NCBI RefSeq assembly: GCF_019145355.1
Contig: NZ_JAHSTY010000002.1
Location: 496,001-560,000, forward strand
DNA length: 64,000 nt
Source of the DNA: Pseudomonas azadiae
GTDB lineage: Bacteria > Pseudomonadota > Gammaproteobacteria > Pseudomonadales > Pseudomonadaceae
Direction of reading: 5' to 3'
Below, piece after piece: positions 8,081 through 17,903 of this stretch (positions are counted from its first letter, which is position 1; each line of letters begins with the position of its first letter). Both the position numbers and the translations under genes were made by a program. The notes under the pieces are model-generated. The model did no database searches and was not told where the DNA came from. It worked only from the letters and a program-made list of their open reading frames with translations.

Positions 8081-8905
8081 TTATTCCACTTTCTTGAACA
8101 GCGCGTTGCCACAGCGTGAGCAAAAGGCCGCGTTGGGTTCATGGCTGTTCTTCTTGCACACCGGGCAATCGGTCTGCAGCTGCTCGCCGCGCATGGCACT
8201 CGCCAGTTCAGCGGTGAAGATCCCGGTGGGCACGGCAATGATCGAATAACCGGTGATCATCACCAATGACGAAATCACCTGGCCCAGCGGCGTCTTCGGC
8301 ACGATATCGCCAAAGCCCACGGTGGTCAGGGTCACGATGGCCCAGTAGATGCCCTTGGGGATGCTGGTAAAGCCGTGTTCCGGGCCTTCGATCACATACA
8401 TCAAGGTGCCGAACACCGTGACCAGCGTGCACACGCTGACCAGGAACACCACGATCTTCTGCTTGCTGCCACGCAGCGCCGCCATCAGGTAGTTGGCTTG
8501 CTTGAGGTACGGGCTGAGCTTGAGCACCCGGAAGATGCGCAGCATGCGGATGATGCGGATGATCAACAGGTACTGGGCATCGCTGTAGTACAGCGCCAGG
8601 ATGCCAGGCACGATGGCCAGCAGGTCCACCAGCCCGTAAAAACTGAAGGCATACCGCAGCGGCTTCGGCGAGCAGTACAGGCGCAACCCGTACTCGATCA
8701 GGAAGATCAGCGTGAAGCCCCACTCGATATAGGCCAGCACGTCGGCGTAGTGCTGGTGGATCTGGTCGATGCTGTCGAGCATCACGACCACCAGGCTGGC
8801 CAGGATGATCAGCAACAGGATGCCGTCAAAACGCCGCCCGGCGGCTGTGTCGCTTTGGAAAACCATGACGTAGAGCCGCTGGCGCCAGTCGTTGTTGCTG
8901 TTCAT
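8081..8905 (-). CDS. Voltage-gated K+ channel-like ion transporter with C-terminal zinc ribbon
   Basis: 274 residues from MNSNNDWRQRLY (ATG 8905). Six membrane segments plus a pore loop are visible. S4 is RIIRMLRIFRVLKL (about 116-129), with Arg/Lys every third residue, and the selectivity filter is TTVGFGD (about 194-200), which marks K+ selectivity. After S6 a short linker leads to a C-terminal treble-clef or zinc ribbon: CPVCKK (about 245) and CSRCG (about 263). That domain is also seen in other bacterial Kv-like proteins and might bind zinc or regulate assembly. The gene stands alone; the urea transporter gene starts 907 bp away and ends 32 bp upstream of this start on the same strand. 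Confidence 0.88.
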   Translation of the reverse strand: MNSNNDWRQRLYVMVFQSDTAAGRRFDGILLLIILASLVVVMLDSIDQIHQHYADVLAYIEWGFTLIFLIEYGLRLYCSPKPLRYAFSFYGLVDLLAIVPGILALYYSDAQYLLIIRIIRMLRIFRVLKLSPYLKQANYLMAALRGSKQKIVVFLVSVCTLVTVFGTLMYVIEGPEHGFTSIPKGIYWAIVTLTTVGFGDIVPKTPLGQVISSLVMITGYSIIAVPTGIFTAELASAMRGEQLQTDCPVCKKNSHEPNAAFCSRCGNALFKKVE

Positions 8906-8936
8906 AAATCCCGCCTGAAACTGATATCGGGCAAGC

Positions 8937-9812
8937 CTAGGGGGATTCGAAGGGCCTGTCCATGCGGGGGTTGCGCAGCACGCGCGCGCCTGCACGCACC
9001 AACCAGCACGCGAGGATGAACGGCGCGGTCAATGCAGGCAGGTGCAGGGCGGCAAAGCCCGGCGTGAGGAGGATCGCCAGCAGGATGCCGAGCAGTGGCC
9101 ACCAGGGTTGGCGACGTACCTGGCTCAGGGCCAGCGCCGCGAGTGCCGGGTTGTAACTGTGCAGGCCGAGAAGGGCGCTGGCCGGTTCGTGCAGACACAG
9201 CGCAGCGAGCATGCCAGCGCTGGCGCCGATCAGCGCCCATACGGCGGCGCGCCGGTTGGCCAGCCACAGGCCCAGGGCAATCAGGGCACCCGCCATGGGC
9301 TGGTCCAGCAGCATGATCTGGGCAAGCCCGGTAAAAGGCGCGGTGAAGAGGGCCACGGTGTCGGGTTCGCTCAAGGTCAACGTGCCTTGGGGGACCGTGC
9401 CCAGCAGCAACCAGCCCAGGCCGACAAAAGGCGCGGTATAGGCCGGCAAATCATCGGGCTGGCCGGCGCGTTTCAACCATTGGCGCGTCAGGATCGCACT
9501 CAAGCCACCGCACGCCAGGATCAGCGGCGGCAACAAGGCCGACCAGGCGAAGTGCTGGCTGATCAACAAGCCCAGCAGCACACCGTTGTAGCTATACAGG
9601 CCGGCCTGGCGCTCCACCTTGGGATACCCGCGCCGCTGGGCCGTAAGCAGGCCCGCCACACCGCCCAGCAACGCCCCGCCGAAGGCCGCCGGGGCGCCGA
9701 CCAGGATGGCCAGCAGGCACAGCACGCCGCACAGCGGTTGGCGCTGCAGGAAGATCTGGCTGAAGCCGTTGAGCAGGGCCTCGGCCCAGTCGGGGCAGGT
9801 CTGGTTGGGCAT
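8937..9812 (-). CDS. Urea transporter (UT family)
   Basis: 291 residues, nearly all hydrophobic. UT-family proteins form trimeric channels for facilitated urea passage. Two homologous halves carry the signature pairs: LYSYNGVLLG with LPAYTAPFV in the first half, and LHSYNPALAALAL with LPALTAPFILA in the second; these line the pore in structurally known members. Length is typical for bacterial UTs. No urease or urea carboxylase gene is nearby. The next gene downstream, the Kv-like channel, starts 32 bp beyond the stop on the same strand, so the two may share a transcript. Confidence 0.87.
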   Translation of the reverse strand: MPNQTCPDWAEALLNGFSQIFLQRQPLCGVLCLLAILVGAPAAFGGALLGGVAGLLTAQRRGYPKVERQAGLYSYNGVLLGLLISQHFAWSALLPPLILACGGLSAILTRQWLKRAGQPDDLPAYTAPFVGLGWLLLGTVPQGTLTLSEPDTVALFTAPFTGLAQIMLLDQPMAGALIALGLWLANRRAAVWALIGASAGMLAALCLHEPASALLGLHSYNPALAALALSQVRRQPWWPLLGILLAILLTPGFAALHLPALTAPFILACWLVRAGARVLRNPRMDRPFESP

Positions 9813-9843
9813 TGGATTAAGTCAGTTAGGCCGAGTTGCCCCC

Positions 9844-9926
9844 TTCGCGAGCAAGCCCGCTCCCACATTTGACCGCGTTTTACCTGACTAAACGCGGTCG
9901 AATGTGGGAGCGGGCTTGCTCGCGAA
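9844..9926. repeat. REP doublet 4
   Basis: TTCGCGAGCAAGCCCGCTCC at the left and its inverted copy at the right, with a palindromic spacer (GACCGCGTTT / AAACGCGGTC). It lies between the urea transporter start and the pyk stop. Confidence 0.9.
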
Positions 9927-9942
9927 GAGGCCCGAACAGGCG

Positions 9943-11347
9943 CTAGATCAATGTCTCGATACGCAGCGAGTTGGTCGACCCCGGCTGCCCGAACGGCACC
10001 CCGGCCGTAATCACCAACGTGTCCCCGCGCTGCGCCATGCCCTGGGCCTGGGCTATCTCCAGCGCCGTGGAGCACACCTCATCCACCTGGCGCAGCCTGT
10101 CGTTCACCACCGAATGCACGCCCCACGCCACGCTCAACCGCCGCGCCGTGGACAGGTTCGGCGTGAGGTTGAGGATCGAGGCCGCCGGCCGTTCCCGCGC
10201 CGCGCGCAGGCTGGAGCTGCCGGACTCGCTGTAGTTCACCAGCACCGCCACCGGCAAGATGCTGCTGATACGGCGGATCGCGCAGCTGATGGCGTCCGAC
10301 ACCGTGGCATCCGCCTTGGGCCGGCTGACGTCCAGTTGGGTCTGGTAGTCCGGGCCGCTTTCCACCTGGCGGATGATCTTGCTCATCATCTGCACGGCTT
10401 CCAGCGGGTATTCGCCGGACGCGGTTTCCGCCGACAGCATCAGCGCATCCGCGCCTTCGGCCACCGCATTGGCGACATCCGTGACTTCGGCCCGGGTCGG
10501 CGCCGGCGAGAAGCGCATGGATTCCAGCATTTGCGTGGCCACCACCACCGGTTTACCCAGCTGGCGACAGGTGCGGATGATGTCTTTCTGGATCTGCGGC
10601 ACGCTTTCGGCGGGCACTTCCACGCCCAGGTCGCCTCGGGCCACCATGATTGCGTCACTCAGTTCGGCGATTTCCCGCAGGCGTTGCACGGCCGAGGGCT
10701 TCTCGATCTTGGCCATCAGGAAGGCCTTGTCGCCGATCAACTTGCGGGCTTCACGGATGTCTTCCGGGCGCTGCACGAACGACAGCGCCACCCAGTCCAC
10801 CCCCAGTTCCAGGCCGAAGCTCAAGTCGCGCCGGTCCTTGGCGGTCAACGGGCTGAGTTCCAGCAGCGCTTGTGGGACGTTCACGCCTTTGCGGTCAGAC
10901 AATTCGCCGCCGTTCAGCACCGTGGTGTCGATGGCATGCGCGTGTTTGGTGATGACCCGCAGGCGCAGCTTGCCGTCGTCCAGCAACAGGTCCATGCCCG
11001 GTTCCAGGGCCTTGAGGACTTCCGGGTGGGGCAGGGTGACCCGGCGCTGATCGCCCGGTGTTTCGTCCAGGTCCAGGCGCAGGGCCTGGCCGCGCACCAG
11101 TTGCACCTTGCCCTCGGCAAAACGCCCGACCCGCAGCTTCGGCCCTTGCAGGTCCATGAGGATGCCAAGCGGGTAATTCAACTGGCGTTCCACTTGACGA
11201 ATCCATTGGTAACGCTGGGCGTGATCGGCGTGGTCACCGTGGCTGAAATTGAGGCGGAAAATATTGACCCCGGCTTCCACCAGCTCGCGGATGTCATCGA
11301 TGCCGTCGGTGGCGGGGCCCAGGGTGGCGAGGATTTTGACCTTCTTG

Positions 11348-11358
<11 letters not shown>
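9943..11358 (-). CDS. pyk: Pyruvate kinase
   Basis: 471 residues from MTPDKKVKILATLGP (ATG 11358); a TTG at 11373 would add five residues. It converts phosphoenolpyruvate and ADP to pyruvate and ATP. Landmarks: the N-terminal segment KILATLGPATDG, LNFSHGD, MDLQGPKLRVG, the active-site signature MAKIEKPSAVQRL, MVARGDLGVE, ATQMLESM and LSAETASGEYP, then the C-terminal domain. Its start lies inside the last codons of ttuD (11-bp overlap), so the two are translationally coupled. The location in the glyoxylate-to-glycerate operon suggests this isozyme serves the C2/C3 acid route, as in other pseudomonads. Confidence 0.95.
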
Positions 11359-12628
<1,270 letters not shown>

Positions 12629-12696
12629 AAGCGGGCTCCCGGGGGATTCTTATTGTTGGAGGTGCTTCAATTTCAGGCTTGGAATGCAACTAAAAT

Positions 12697-12783
12697 GTGG
12701 GAGCTGGCTTGCCTGCGATAGCGGTGTGCCAGGCAACTCATCTTCAACTGGAAGACCGCTATCGCAGGCAAGCCAGCTCCCAC
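12697..12783. repeat. REP doublet 5
   Basis: GTGGGAGCTGGCTTGCCTGC and its inverted copy, inside the gcl operon between glxR and ttuD. Confidence 0.9.
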
Positions 12784-12806
12784 ACTGGGTTGTATTTCAA
12801 AGAAAG

Positions 12807-13697
12807 TTATTTATCGCGAATCGAAAAGTTCGCCATATGCTCCAGGCCCTTGATCAAGGCCGAATGGTCCCAATTCCCACCGCCCAATGCCGTGCACGTG
12901 CTGAACACCTGCTGCGTACCGGCGGTATTCGGCAGGTTGATCCCCAGCTCCTTGGCACCGGCCAGCGCCAGGTTGAGGTCCTTCTGGTGCAGGTTGATGC
13001 GAAAGCCCGGATCAAAGGTGCCCTTGATCATGCGCTCGCCGTGCACTTCGAGGATTTTCGACGACGCAAAACCACCCATCAGCGCTTCACGCACCTTGGC
13101 CGGGTCTGCGCCATTCTTCGCGGCGAACAGCAGCGCTTCGGCCACCGCCTGGATGTTCAAGGCAACGATGATCTGGTTGGCCACCTTGGCGGTCTGGCCG
13201 TCGCCATTGCCGCCGACCAAGGTGATGTTCTTGCCCATGGCCTGGAACAACGGCAAGGCGCGCTCAAAGGTCTGCGCCTCGCCACCCACCATGATGCTCA
13301 GGGTGCCGGCCTTGGCGCCGACTTCGCCACCGGACACGGGCGCGTCCAGGTACTGCGCGCCGGTCTCGTTGATCTTTTCGGCAAACGCCTTGGTGGCGGT
13401 GGGCGAGATCGAACTCATGTCGATCACCACCTTGCCTGGCGACAAGCCGGCGGCGACGCCGTCGGCGCGCAACAGCACGTCTTCGACCTGTGGCGTGTCG
13501 GGCACCATCACGATGATGAACTCGGCTTCCTGCGCCACTTGCTGCGGGTTGGCCAGGGCCACCGCGCCCGCCTCGATCAGGGCTTGCGGGGCCTTGCCGT
13601 GGTGCTCGGACAGGAACAGTTGGTGACCTGCTTTCTGCAGGTTGGCGGCCATGGGTTGACCCATGATGCCGGTGCCGATGAATCCGATTTTAGCCAT
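12807..13697 (-). CDS. glxR: Tartronate semialdehyde reductase
   Basis: 296 residues of the beta-hydroxyacid dehydrogenase family. It reduces tartronate semialdehyde, the product of Gcl, to D-glycerate with NAD(P)H. Visible are the Rossmann motif GFIGTGIMGQPMAANL (about 5-20), the substrate-binding DAPVSGGEVGAKAGTL (about 118), the catalytic-lysine region GNGDGQTAKVANQII and a C-terminal all-helical domain with HQKDLNLAL. Length is typical. The gene sits between hyi and ttuD but is separated from both by REP doublets, which might trim or stabilise the transcript. Confidence 0.94.
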   Translation of the reverse strand: MAKIGFIGTGIMGQPMAANLQKAGHQLFLSEHHGKAPQALIEAGAVALANPQQVAQEAEFIIVMVPDTPQVEDVLLRADGVAAGLSPGKVVIDMSSISPTATKAFAEKINETGAQYLDAPVSGGEVGAKAGTLSIMVGGEAQTFERALPLFQAMGKNITLVGGNGDGQTAKVANQIIVALNIQAVAEALLFAAKNGADPAKVREALMGGFASSKILEVHGERMIKGTFDPGFRINLHQKDLNLALAGAKELGINLPNTAGTQQVFSTCTALGGGNWDHSALIKGLEHMANFSIRDK

Positions 13698-13761
13698 GAA
13701 GAAATCCTCTTTTTATTCGATGTGCAGCCAGATACGGTCCCGCAAACACAGGAGATCCAAT

Positions 13762-13849
13762 GTGGGAGCGGGCTTGCTCGCGAAAGCGGTGTATCAGTCA
13801 ACATCAATGCTGAATGTCAGACTGCATTCGCGAGCAAGCCCGCTCCCAC
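13762..13849. repeat. REP doublet 6, overlapping the 3' end of hyi
   Basis: GTGGGAGCGGGCTTGCTCGC and its inverted copy. The right-hand unit lies inside the hyi reading frame and supplies its last codons. Confidence 0.9.
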
Positions 13850-14620
13850 ATGAGTTTTTAGCCAACCCAAACCCGCTTCGGTAGTGGTCAACGGCTTGTA
13901 CTCACAGCCGACCCAACCCGTGTACCCAATGCGGTCCAGGTGTTCGAACAGAAACCGATAGTTGATCTCGCCAGTGCCCGGCTCGTTGCGCCCTGGGTTG
14001 TCCGCCAGCTGGATGTGGTTGATCTCACCCAGGTGCGCGGCCATGGTGCGGGCCAGGTCGCCTTCCATGATTTGCATGTGATAGATGTCGTATTGCAGGA
14101 ACAGGTTGGCGCTGCCCACCTGCTCGCGAATCGCCAGGGCTTGCGCCGTGTTGTTGAGGTAAAAACCCGGGATGTCGCGCGTATTGATCGCTTCCATCAC
14201 CAGCTTGATGCCCGCCGCTTGCAGCTTGTCGGCGGCATATTTGAGGTTGGCGACAAAGGTTTTTTCCAGGATTTCGTCATCAATACCCTGTGGCCGGATA
14301 CCCGCCAGGCAGTTGATCTGGGTGTTGCCCAGCACCTGGGCGTAGGCGATGGCCAGCTTGACCCCTGCGCGGAATTCCTCGACCCGGTCCGGGTGGCACG
14401 CCAGGCCGCGTTCGCCCTTGGCCCAGTCGCCGGCCGGCAGGTTGAACAGCACCTGGGTCAGGCCATGGGCGTCGAGTTGCGCCTTGATGTCGGCAGAGCT
14501 GAATTCATAGGGGAAAAGGTACTCGACGCCTTCGAAGCCGGCATCGGCAGCGGCTTTGAAGCGAGCCGGGAAGTCCTGTTCGGTAAACAGCATGGACAGG
14601 TTGGCGGCGAAACGCGGCAT
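13817..14620 (-). CDS. hyi: Hydroxypyruvate isomerase, C-terminus encoded by a REP element
   Basis: 267 residues from MPRFAANLSMLFTEQDFPAR (ATG 14620, GGAGAA upstream). It belongs to the xylose-isomerase-like TIM-barrel family and interconverts hydroxypyruvate and tartronate semialdehyde. Metal-site segments are visible: VMEAINTRDIPGFYL (Glu), LQYDIYHMQIMEGD (Asp, His) and CEYKP (Glu). The last residues HVGAGLLANAV are read from the right unit of REP doublet 6, and the TGA stop (13817-13819) lies in the REP spacer. The normal end is probably the preceding LGWLKT. The catalytic core is intact, so the enzyme is probably active. Confidence 0.92.
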   Translation of the reverse strand: MPRFAANLSMLFTEQDFPARFKAAADAGFEGVEYLFPYEFSSADIKAQLDAHGLTQVLFNLPAGDWAKGERGLACHPDRVEEFRAGVKLAIAYAQVLGNTQINCLAGIRPQGIDDEILEKTFVANLKYAADKLQAAGIKLVMEAINTRDIPGFYLNNTAQALAIREQVGSANLFLQYDIYHMQIMEGDLARTMAAHLGEINHIQLADNPGRNEPGTGEINYRFLFEHLDRIGYTGWVGCEYKPLTTTEAGLGWLKTHVGAGLLANAV

Positions 14621-14630
14621 AAGGTTCTCC

Positions 14631-16406
14631 TTAATCGAGCAGGGAAATGGCAGTGGGCGCATCGTTGCCGACCAGTGCCAGATCTTCGAATTCGTTGACG
14701 GCGTTGATCTCGGTGCCCATGGAAATATTGGTCACGCGCTCCAGAATAATCTCAACGATCACGGGAACCTTGAATTCCTTGATCATTTCCTGGGCCTTGC
14801 GCAGCGCCGGCTGGATCTCGCCTGGCTCGAACACCCGCAACGCCTTGCAGCCCAGGCCTTCGGCGACGGCCACGTGGTCGACGCCGTAACCGTTGAGTTC
14901 TGGCGCGTTGAGGTTGTCGAAGGACAGCTGCACGCAGTAGTCCATTTCAAACCCGCGCTGGGCCTGGCGGATCAGTCCCAGGTAGGAATTGTTCACCACC
15001 ACATGGATGTACGGCAGCTTGAACTGCGCGCCCACCGCCAGCTCTTCGATCATGAACTGGAAATCATAGTCGCCGGACAGCGCCACCACCTGGCGGCTCG
15101 GGTCGGCCTTGACCACGCCGAGGGCCGCCGGGATGGTCCAGCCCAGTGGGCCGGCCTGGCCGCAGTTGATCCAGTGACGTGGCTTGTACACATGCAGGAA
15201 CTGCGCGCCGGCAATCTGCGACAGGCCGATGGTGCTGACGTAGCAGGTGTCCTTGCCGAACACCTGGTTCATCTCTTCGTAGACCCGTTGCGGCTTGACC
15301 GGCACGTTGTCGAAGTGTGTCTTGCGGTGCAGGGTGGCCTTGCGCTGCTGGCAGTCGTTGAGCCAGGGACTGCGGTCCTTGAGCTTGCCAGCGGCTTTCC
15401 ACTCGCGGGCCACTTCAATGAACATCGTCAGCGCGGCGCCGGCGTCGGAAACGATGCCCAGGTCGGGTGTGAATACGCGGCCGATCTGGGTCGGCTCGAT
15501 GTCGACGTGGATGAATTTACGGCCCTCGGTGTAAACCTCGACCGAACCGGTGTGGCGGTTGGCCCAGCGGTTACCGATGCCCAGCACCACGTCCGACTTG
15601 AGCATCGTCGCGTTGCCATAGCGGTGCGAGGTCTGCAGGCCGACCATGCCGACCATCTGCGGGTGATCGTCGGGGATGGTGCCCCAGCCCATCAGGGTCG
15701 GGATCACCGGGATACCGGTCAATTCAGCGAATTCAACCAGCAGTTCGCTGGCGTCGGCGTTGATGACGCCGCCGCCGCTGACCAGCAGTGGGCGCTCGGC
15801 CTGGTCCAGCATCGCCAGGGCTTTTTCCACCTGGATCCGCGTTGCCAGTGGCTTGGCCAGGGGCAGCGGCTGGTAGGCGTCGATGTCGAATTCGATCTCG
15901 GCCATCTGCACGTCGAACGGCAGGTCGATCAACACCGGGCCTGGGCGGCCGGAGCGCATCTCAAAGAAAGCTTTTTGGAACGCGTAGGGCACCTGGCCAG
16001 GTTCCAGGACGGTGGTCGCCCACTTGGTCACCGGCTTGACGATGCTGGTGATATCCACGGCCTGGAAGTCTTCCTTGTGCATACGGGCGCGGGGTGCTTG
16101 CCCGGTGATGCACAGGATCGGGATGGAGTCGGCCGAGGCGCTGTACAGGCCGGTGACCATGTCGGTGCCCGCCGGGCCCGAGGTACCGATGCACACGCCG
16201 ATATTGCCGGCCTTGGTGCGGGTGTAACCCTCGGCCATGTGGGAGGCGCCTTCAACGTGGCGAGCAAGGACGTGATCGATGCCACCCACCTTCTGCAAGG
16301 CCGAGTACAGCGGGTTGATCGCGGCGCCTGGGATGCCGAAGGCGGTGTCCACGCCTTCACGGCGCATCACCAGGACGGCGGCTTCGATTGCTCTCATTTT
16401 GCTCAT
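14631..16406 (-). CDS. gcl: Glyoxylate carboligase
   Basis: 591 residues from [15 protein letters not shown] (ATG 16406, GAGGCACC upstream). It is a thiamin-diphosphate enzyme that condenses two glyoxylates to tartronate semialdehyde and CO2. Val51 in the segment [15 protein letters not shown] replaces the glutamate found in nearly all ThDP enzymes, which is the known hallmark of Gcl. The ThDP/Mg motif is seen at [10 protein letters not shown]...[10 protein letters not shown], and the FAD-type middle domain is present. The gene heads the operon gcl-hyi-glxR-ttuD-pyk; hyi begins 10 bp after its stop. Two TTGTATACAA palindromes upstream are likely operators. Confidence 0.97.
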   Translation of the reverse strand: MSKMRAIEAAVLVMRREGVDTAFGIPGAAINPLYSALQKVGGIDHVLARHVEGASHMAEGYTRTKAGNIGVCIGTSGPAGTDMVTGLYSASADSIPILCITGQAPRARMHKEDFQAVDITSIVKPVTKWATTVLEPGQVPYAFQKAFFEMRSGRPGPVLIDLPFDVQMAEIEFDIDAYQPLPLAKPLATRIQVEKALAMLDQAERPLLVSGGGVINADASELLVEFAELTGIPVIPTLMGWGTIPDDHPQMVGMVGLQTSHRYGNATMLKSDVVLGIGNRWANRHTGSVEVYTEGRKFIHVDIEPTQIGRVFTPDLGIVSDAGAALTMFIEVAREWKAAGKLKDRSPWLNDCQQRKATLHRKTHFDNVPVKPQRVYEEMNQVFGKDTCYVSTIGLSQIAGAQFLHVYKPRHWINCGQAGPLGWTIPAALGVVKADPSRQVVALSGDYDFQFMIEELAVGAQFKLPYIHVVVNNSYLGLIRQAQRGFEMDYCVQLSFDNLNAPELNGYGVDHVAVAEGLGCKALRVFEPGEIQPALRKAQEMIKEFKVPVIVEIILERVTNISMGTEINAVNEFEDLALVGNDAPTAISLLD

Positions 16407-16433
16407 TATTTTGGTGCCTCTTGCGTTTTGTAA

Positions 16434-16443
16434 TTGTATACAA
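16434..16443. promoter_or_regulatory. Palindrome TTGTATACAA, copy 1 (likely operator)
   Basis: Perfect 10-bp palindrome 27 bp upstream of the gcl start, identical to copy 2. Palindromes of this kind are typical of GntR-type repressor sites. Confidence 0.55.
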
Positions 16444-16571
16444 GTGGTGTCTGGCCAAAGTGTATTCACGGCGGACGGCGCAGGTCAATTCATTTTATTT
16501 TTTGACTTGAGCGTTCGTCGGAAGGCTTGTACAGGGGGTTTTTCGACGTACGGTGACTTTGTGCCTAAATA

Positions 16572-16581
16572 TTGTATACAA
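16572..16581. promoter_or_regulatory. Palindrome TTGTATACAA, copy 2 (likely operator)
   Basis: Identical to copy 1, 138 bp away and 91 bp upstream of the divergent GlcG-like gene. The pair suggests one regulator for both directions, possibly by looping. Confidence 0.55.
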
Positions 16582-16672
16582 AATAATGAGTCATTGTGTT
16601 CTATTTGTTTGATCGAGCTTCTGATCAGTCAGGCCTCCATCGCTTCCCCAATAACAAAAGAAGGACGGCACC

Positions 16673-17113
16673 ATGAGCGCTTTAACCTTGAAAATTGCCA
16701 CCCAATTGGCCAGCCAGGCCCTCAGTGCAGGGCGCACCCTGTGCACCGCACCGCTGACGATTGCGGTGCTCGACAGCGGCGGCCACTTGATCACCTTGCA
16801 ACGGGAAGACGGCGCCAGCCTGCTGCGCCCGCAGATCGCGATCGGCAAGGCCTGGGGCGCGATTGCCCTGGGCAAGGGCTCACGCCTGTTGGCGCTGGAT
16901 GCGCAACAACGCCCGGCGTTTATCGCGGCGTTGAACAGCCTGGGGCAGGGCAGTGTGGTGCCGGCACCGGGTGGTGTGTTGATTCGGGATCAACAGGGCC
17001 TGGTGCTGGGCGCGGTCGGCATCAGCGGGGATACGTCGGATATTGACGAGCAGTGTGCGATTACGGCGATTGAGGGGGTGGGGTTGGTGGCGGATGCGGG
17101 GGCGTTGGCTTGA
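16673..17113 (+). CDS. GlcG/HbpS-like protein (DUF336)
   Basis: 146 residues, a single GlcG/HbpS domain. Homologues are encoded beside glycolate, glyoxylate and diol catabolic genes; HbpS of Streptomyces binds haem extracellularly, but most members have no proven role. Landmarks are TIAVLDSGGHLITLQRED, IAIGKAWGAIALGKGS and APGGVLIRD...GAVGISGDTSDIDEQCA. There is no signal peptide, so it is cytoplasmic. The ribosome site AAGGACGG lies upstream. It is divergent from gcl and shares an intergenic region with two identical palindromes, which supports a role linked to glyoxylate metabolism. Confidence 0.85.
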   Translation: MSALTLKIATQLASQALSAGRTLCTAPLTIAVLDSGGHLITLQREDGASLLRPQIAIGKAWGAIALGKGSRLLALDAQQRPAFIAALNSLGQGSVVPAPGGVLIRDQQGLVLGAVGISGDTSDIDEQCAITAIEGVGLVADAGALA

Positions 17114-17137
17114 GTCTTCGGTGACTTCAAAGGCCCC

Positions 17138-17219
17138 TTCGCGAGCAAGCCCGCTCCCACATTCGACCGCATTTCAAAGGATGTACATGGGCAAATGTGG
17201 GAGCGGGCTTGCTCGCGAA
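17138..17219. repeat. REP doublet 7, flanking the RAYT gene
   Basis: TTCGCGAGCAAGCCCGCTCC and its inverted copy, 21 bp beyond the stop of the RAYT gene. Confidence 0.9.
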
Positions 17220-17240
17220 GGGGGCGACTCGGTATGGGCT

Positions 17241-17699
17241 CTATACCCAAACGGCATCCCACAAAGGATAGTCGCCAATTCGCTCTACCAAACCCGCTCG
17301 CAGAGGATTAGCCACTACATACCTCGCCATCTTTACCAAGTCATCTTCCTTGCGCAGCGCACGATCATGAAAGCTGGTTTGCCAAAGCCTTCCTTTACGC
17401 CCGGAAGCCCCGTTCACGCTTCGAGTACTTTTGGACTTCACTTGGCACATCAAATCCCCCAGCGAACCTTTTTGTAATTCGAGCAACCAGTGGAAATGGT
17501 CGGGCATAACCACCCAGGCCAGGGAGTTTGCCAAGCCTTGATACTGAGCGAGCCTGAATTGCCAGACTACTAGGCGGCCCAGATGGAAGTCGCGAAATAT
17601 CGGGACTCGTTCATGGGTGTTGGTGGTGATCAGGTAGATGCGGTTCGCTTCGCTGAACCGCCCGATACGCAAGCGGTGTGAAGTGGCTAAATCAGGCAT
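17241..17699 (-). CDS. REP-associated tyrosine transposase (RAYT)
   Basis: 152 residues of the Y1 HUH family related to IS200/IS605 transposases. RAYTs nick single-stranded REP hairpins and are thought to have spread REP sequences. The metal-binding HUH motif is VMPDHFHWLLEL (about residues 63-74) and the nucleophilic tyrosine is probably in MARYVVANPLRAGL (about 124-137). The N-terminus RIGRFSEANRIYLITTNTHE is typical of pseudomonad RAYTs. The gene lies between REP doublets 7 and 8, the usual arrangement. It looks intact, so it may still be active on one of the REP classes in the window. Confidence 0.93.
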   Translation of the reverse strand: MPDLATSHRLRIGRFSEANRIYLITTNTHERVPIFRDFHLGRLVVWQFRLAQYQGLANSLAWVVMPDHFHWLLELQKGSLGDLMCQVKSKSTRSVNGASGRKGRLWQTSFHDRALRKEDDLVKMARYVVANPLRAGLVERIGDYPLWDAVWV

Positions 17700-17792
17700 T
17701 CCTTGGCCTCTCTTCAGTGGGGATTCTGAGAGGCTAGATCTTGGTGGCTAGGACTGATCGGCAGGCTTTTGGCTGGATGTGTCTGGCCGGGC

Positions 17793-17890
17793 GCTATCGC
17801 GGGCAAGCCCGCTCCCACAGGGGATTTGGGCAATTCATACATGTTGTGTACGGCGCAGGGCAGTGTGGGAGCTGGCTTGCCTGCGATAGC
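17793..17890. repeat. REP doublet 8, flanking the RAYT gene
   Basis: A mixed doublet: the left unit is GCTATCGCGGGCAAGCCCGC..., the right GTGGGAGCTGGCTTGCCTGC. It lies 94 bp upstream of the RAYT start. Confidence 0.88.
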
Positions 17891-17903
17891 TTCACCCGGT
17901 CCC

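Noticed and set aside
14556..16433. Plus-strand reading frame of 625 codons opposite gcl
   Set aside because: Antisense to gcl, rich in His/Gly/Asp, with no domain; shadow.
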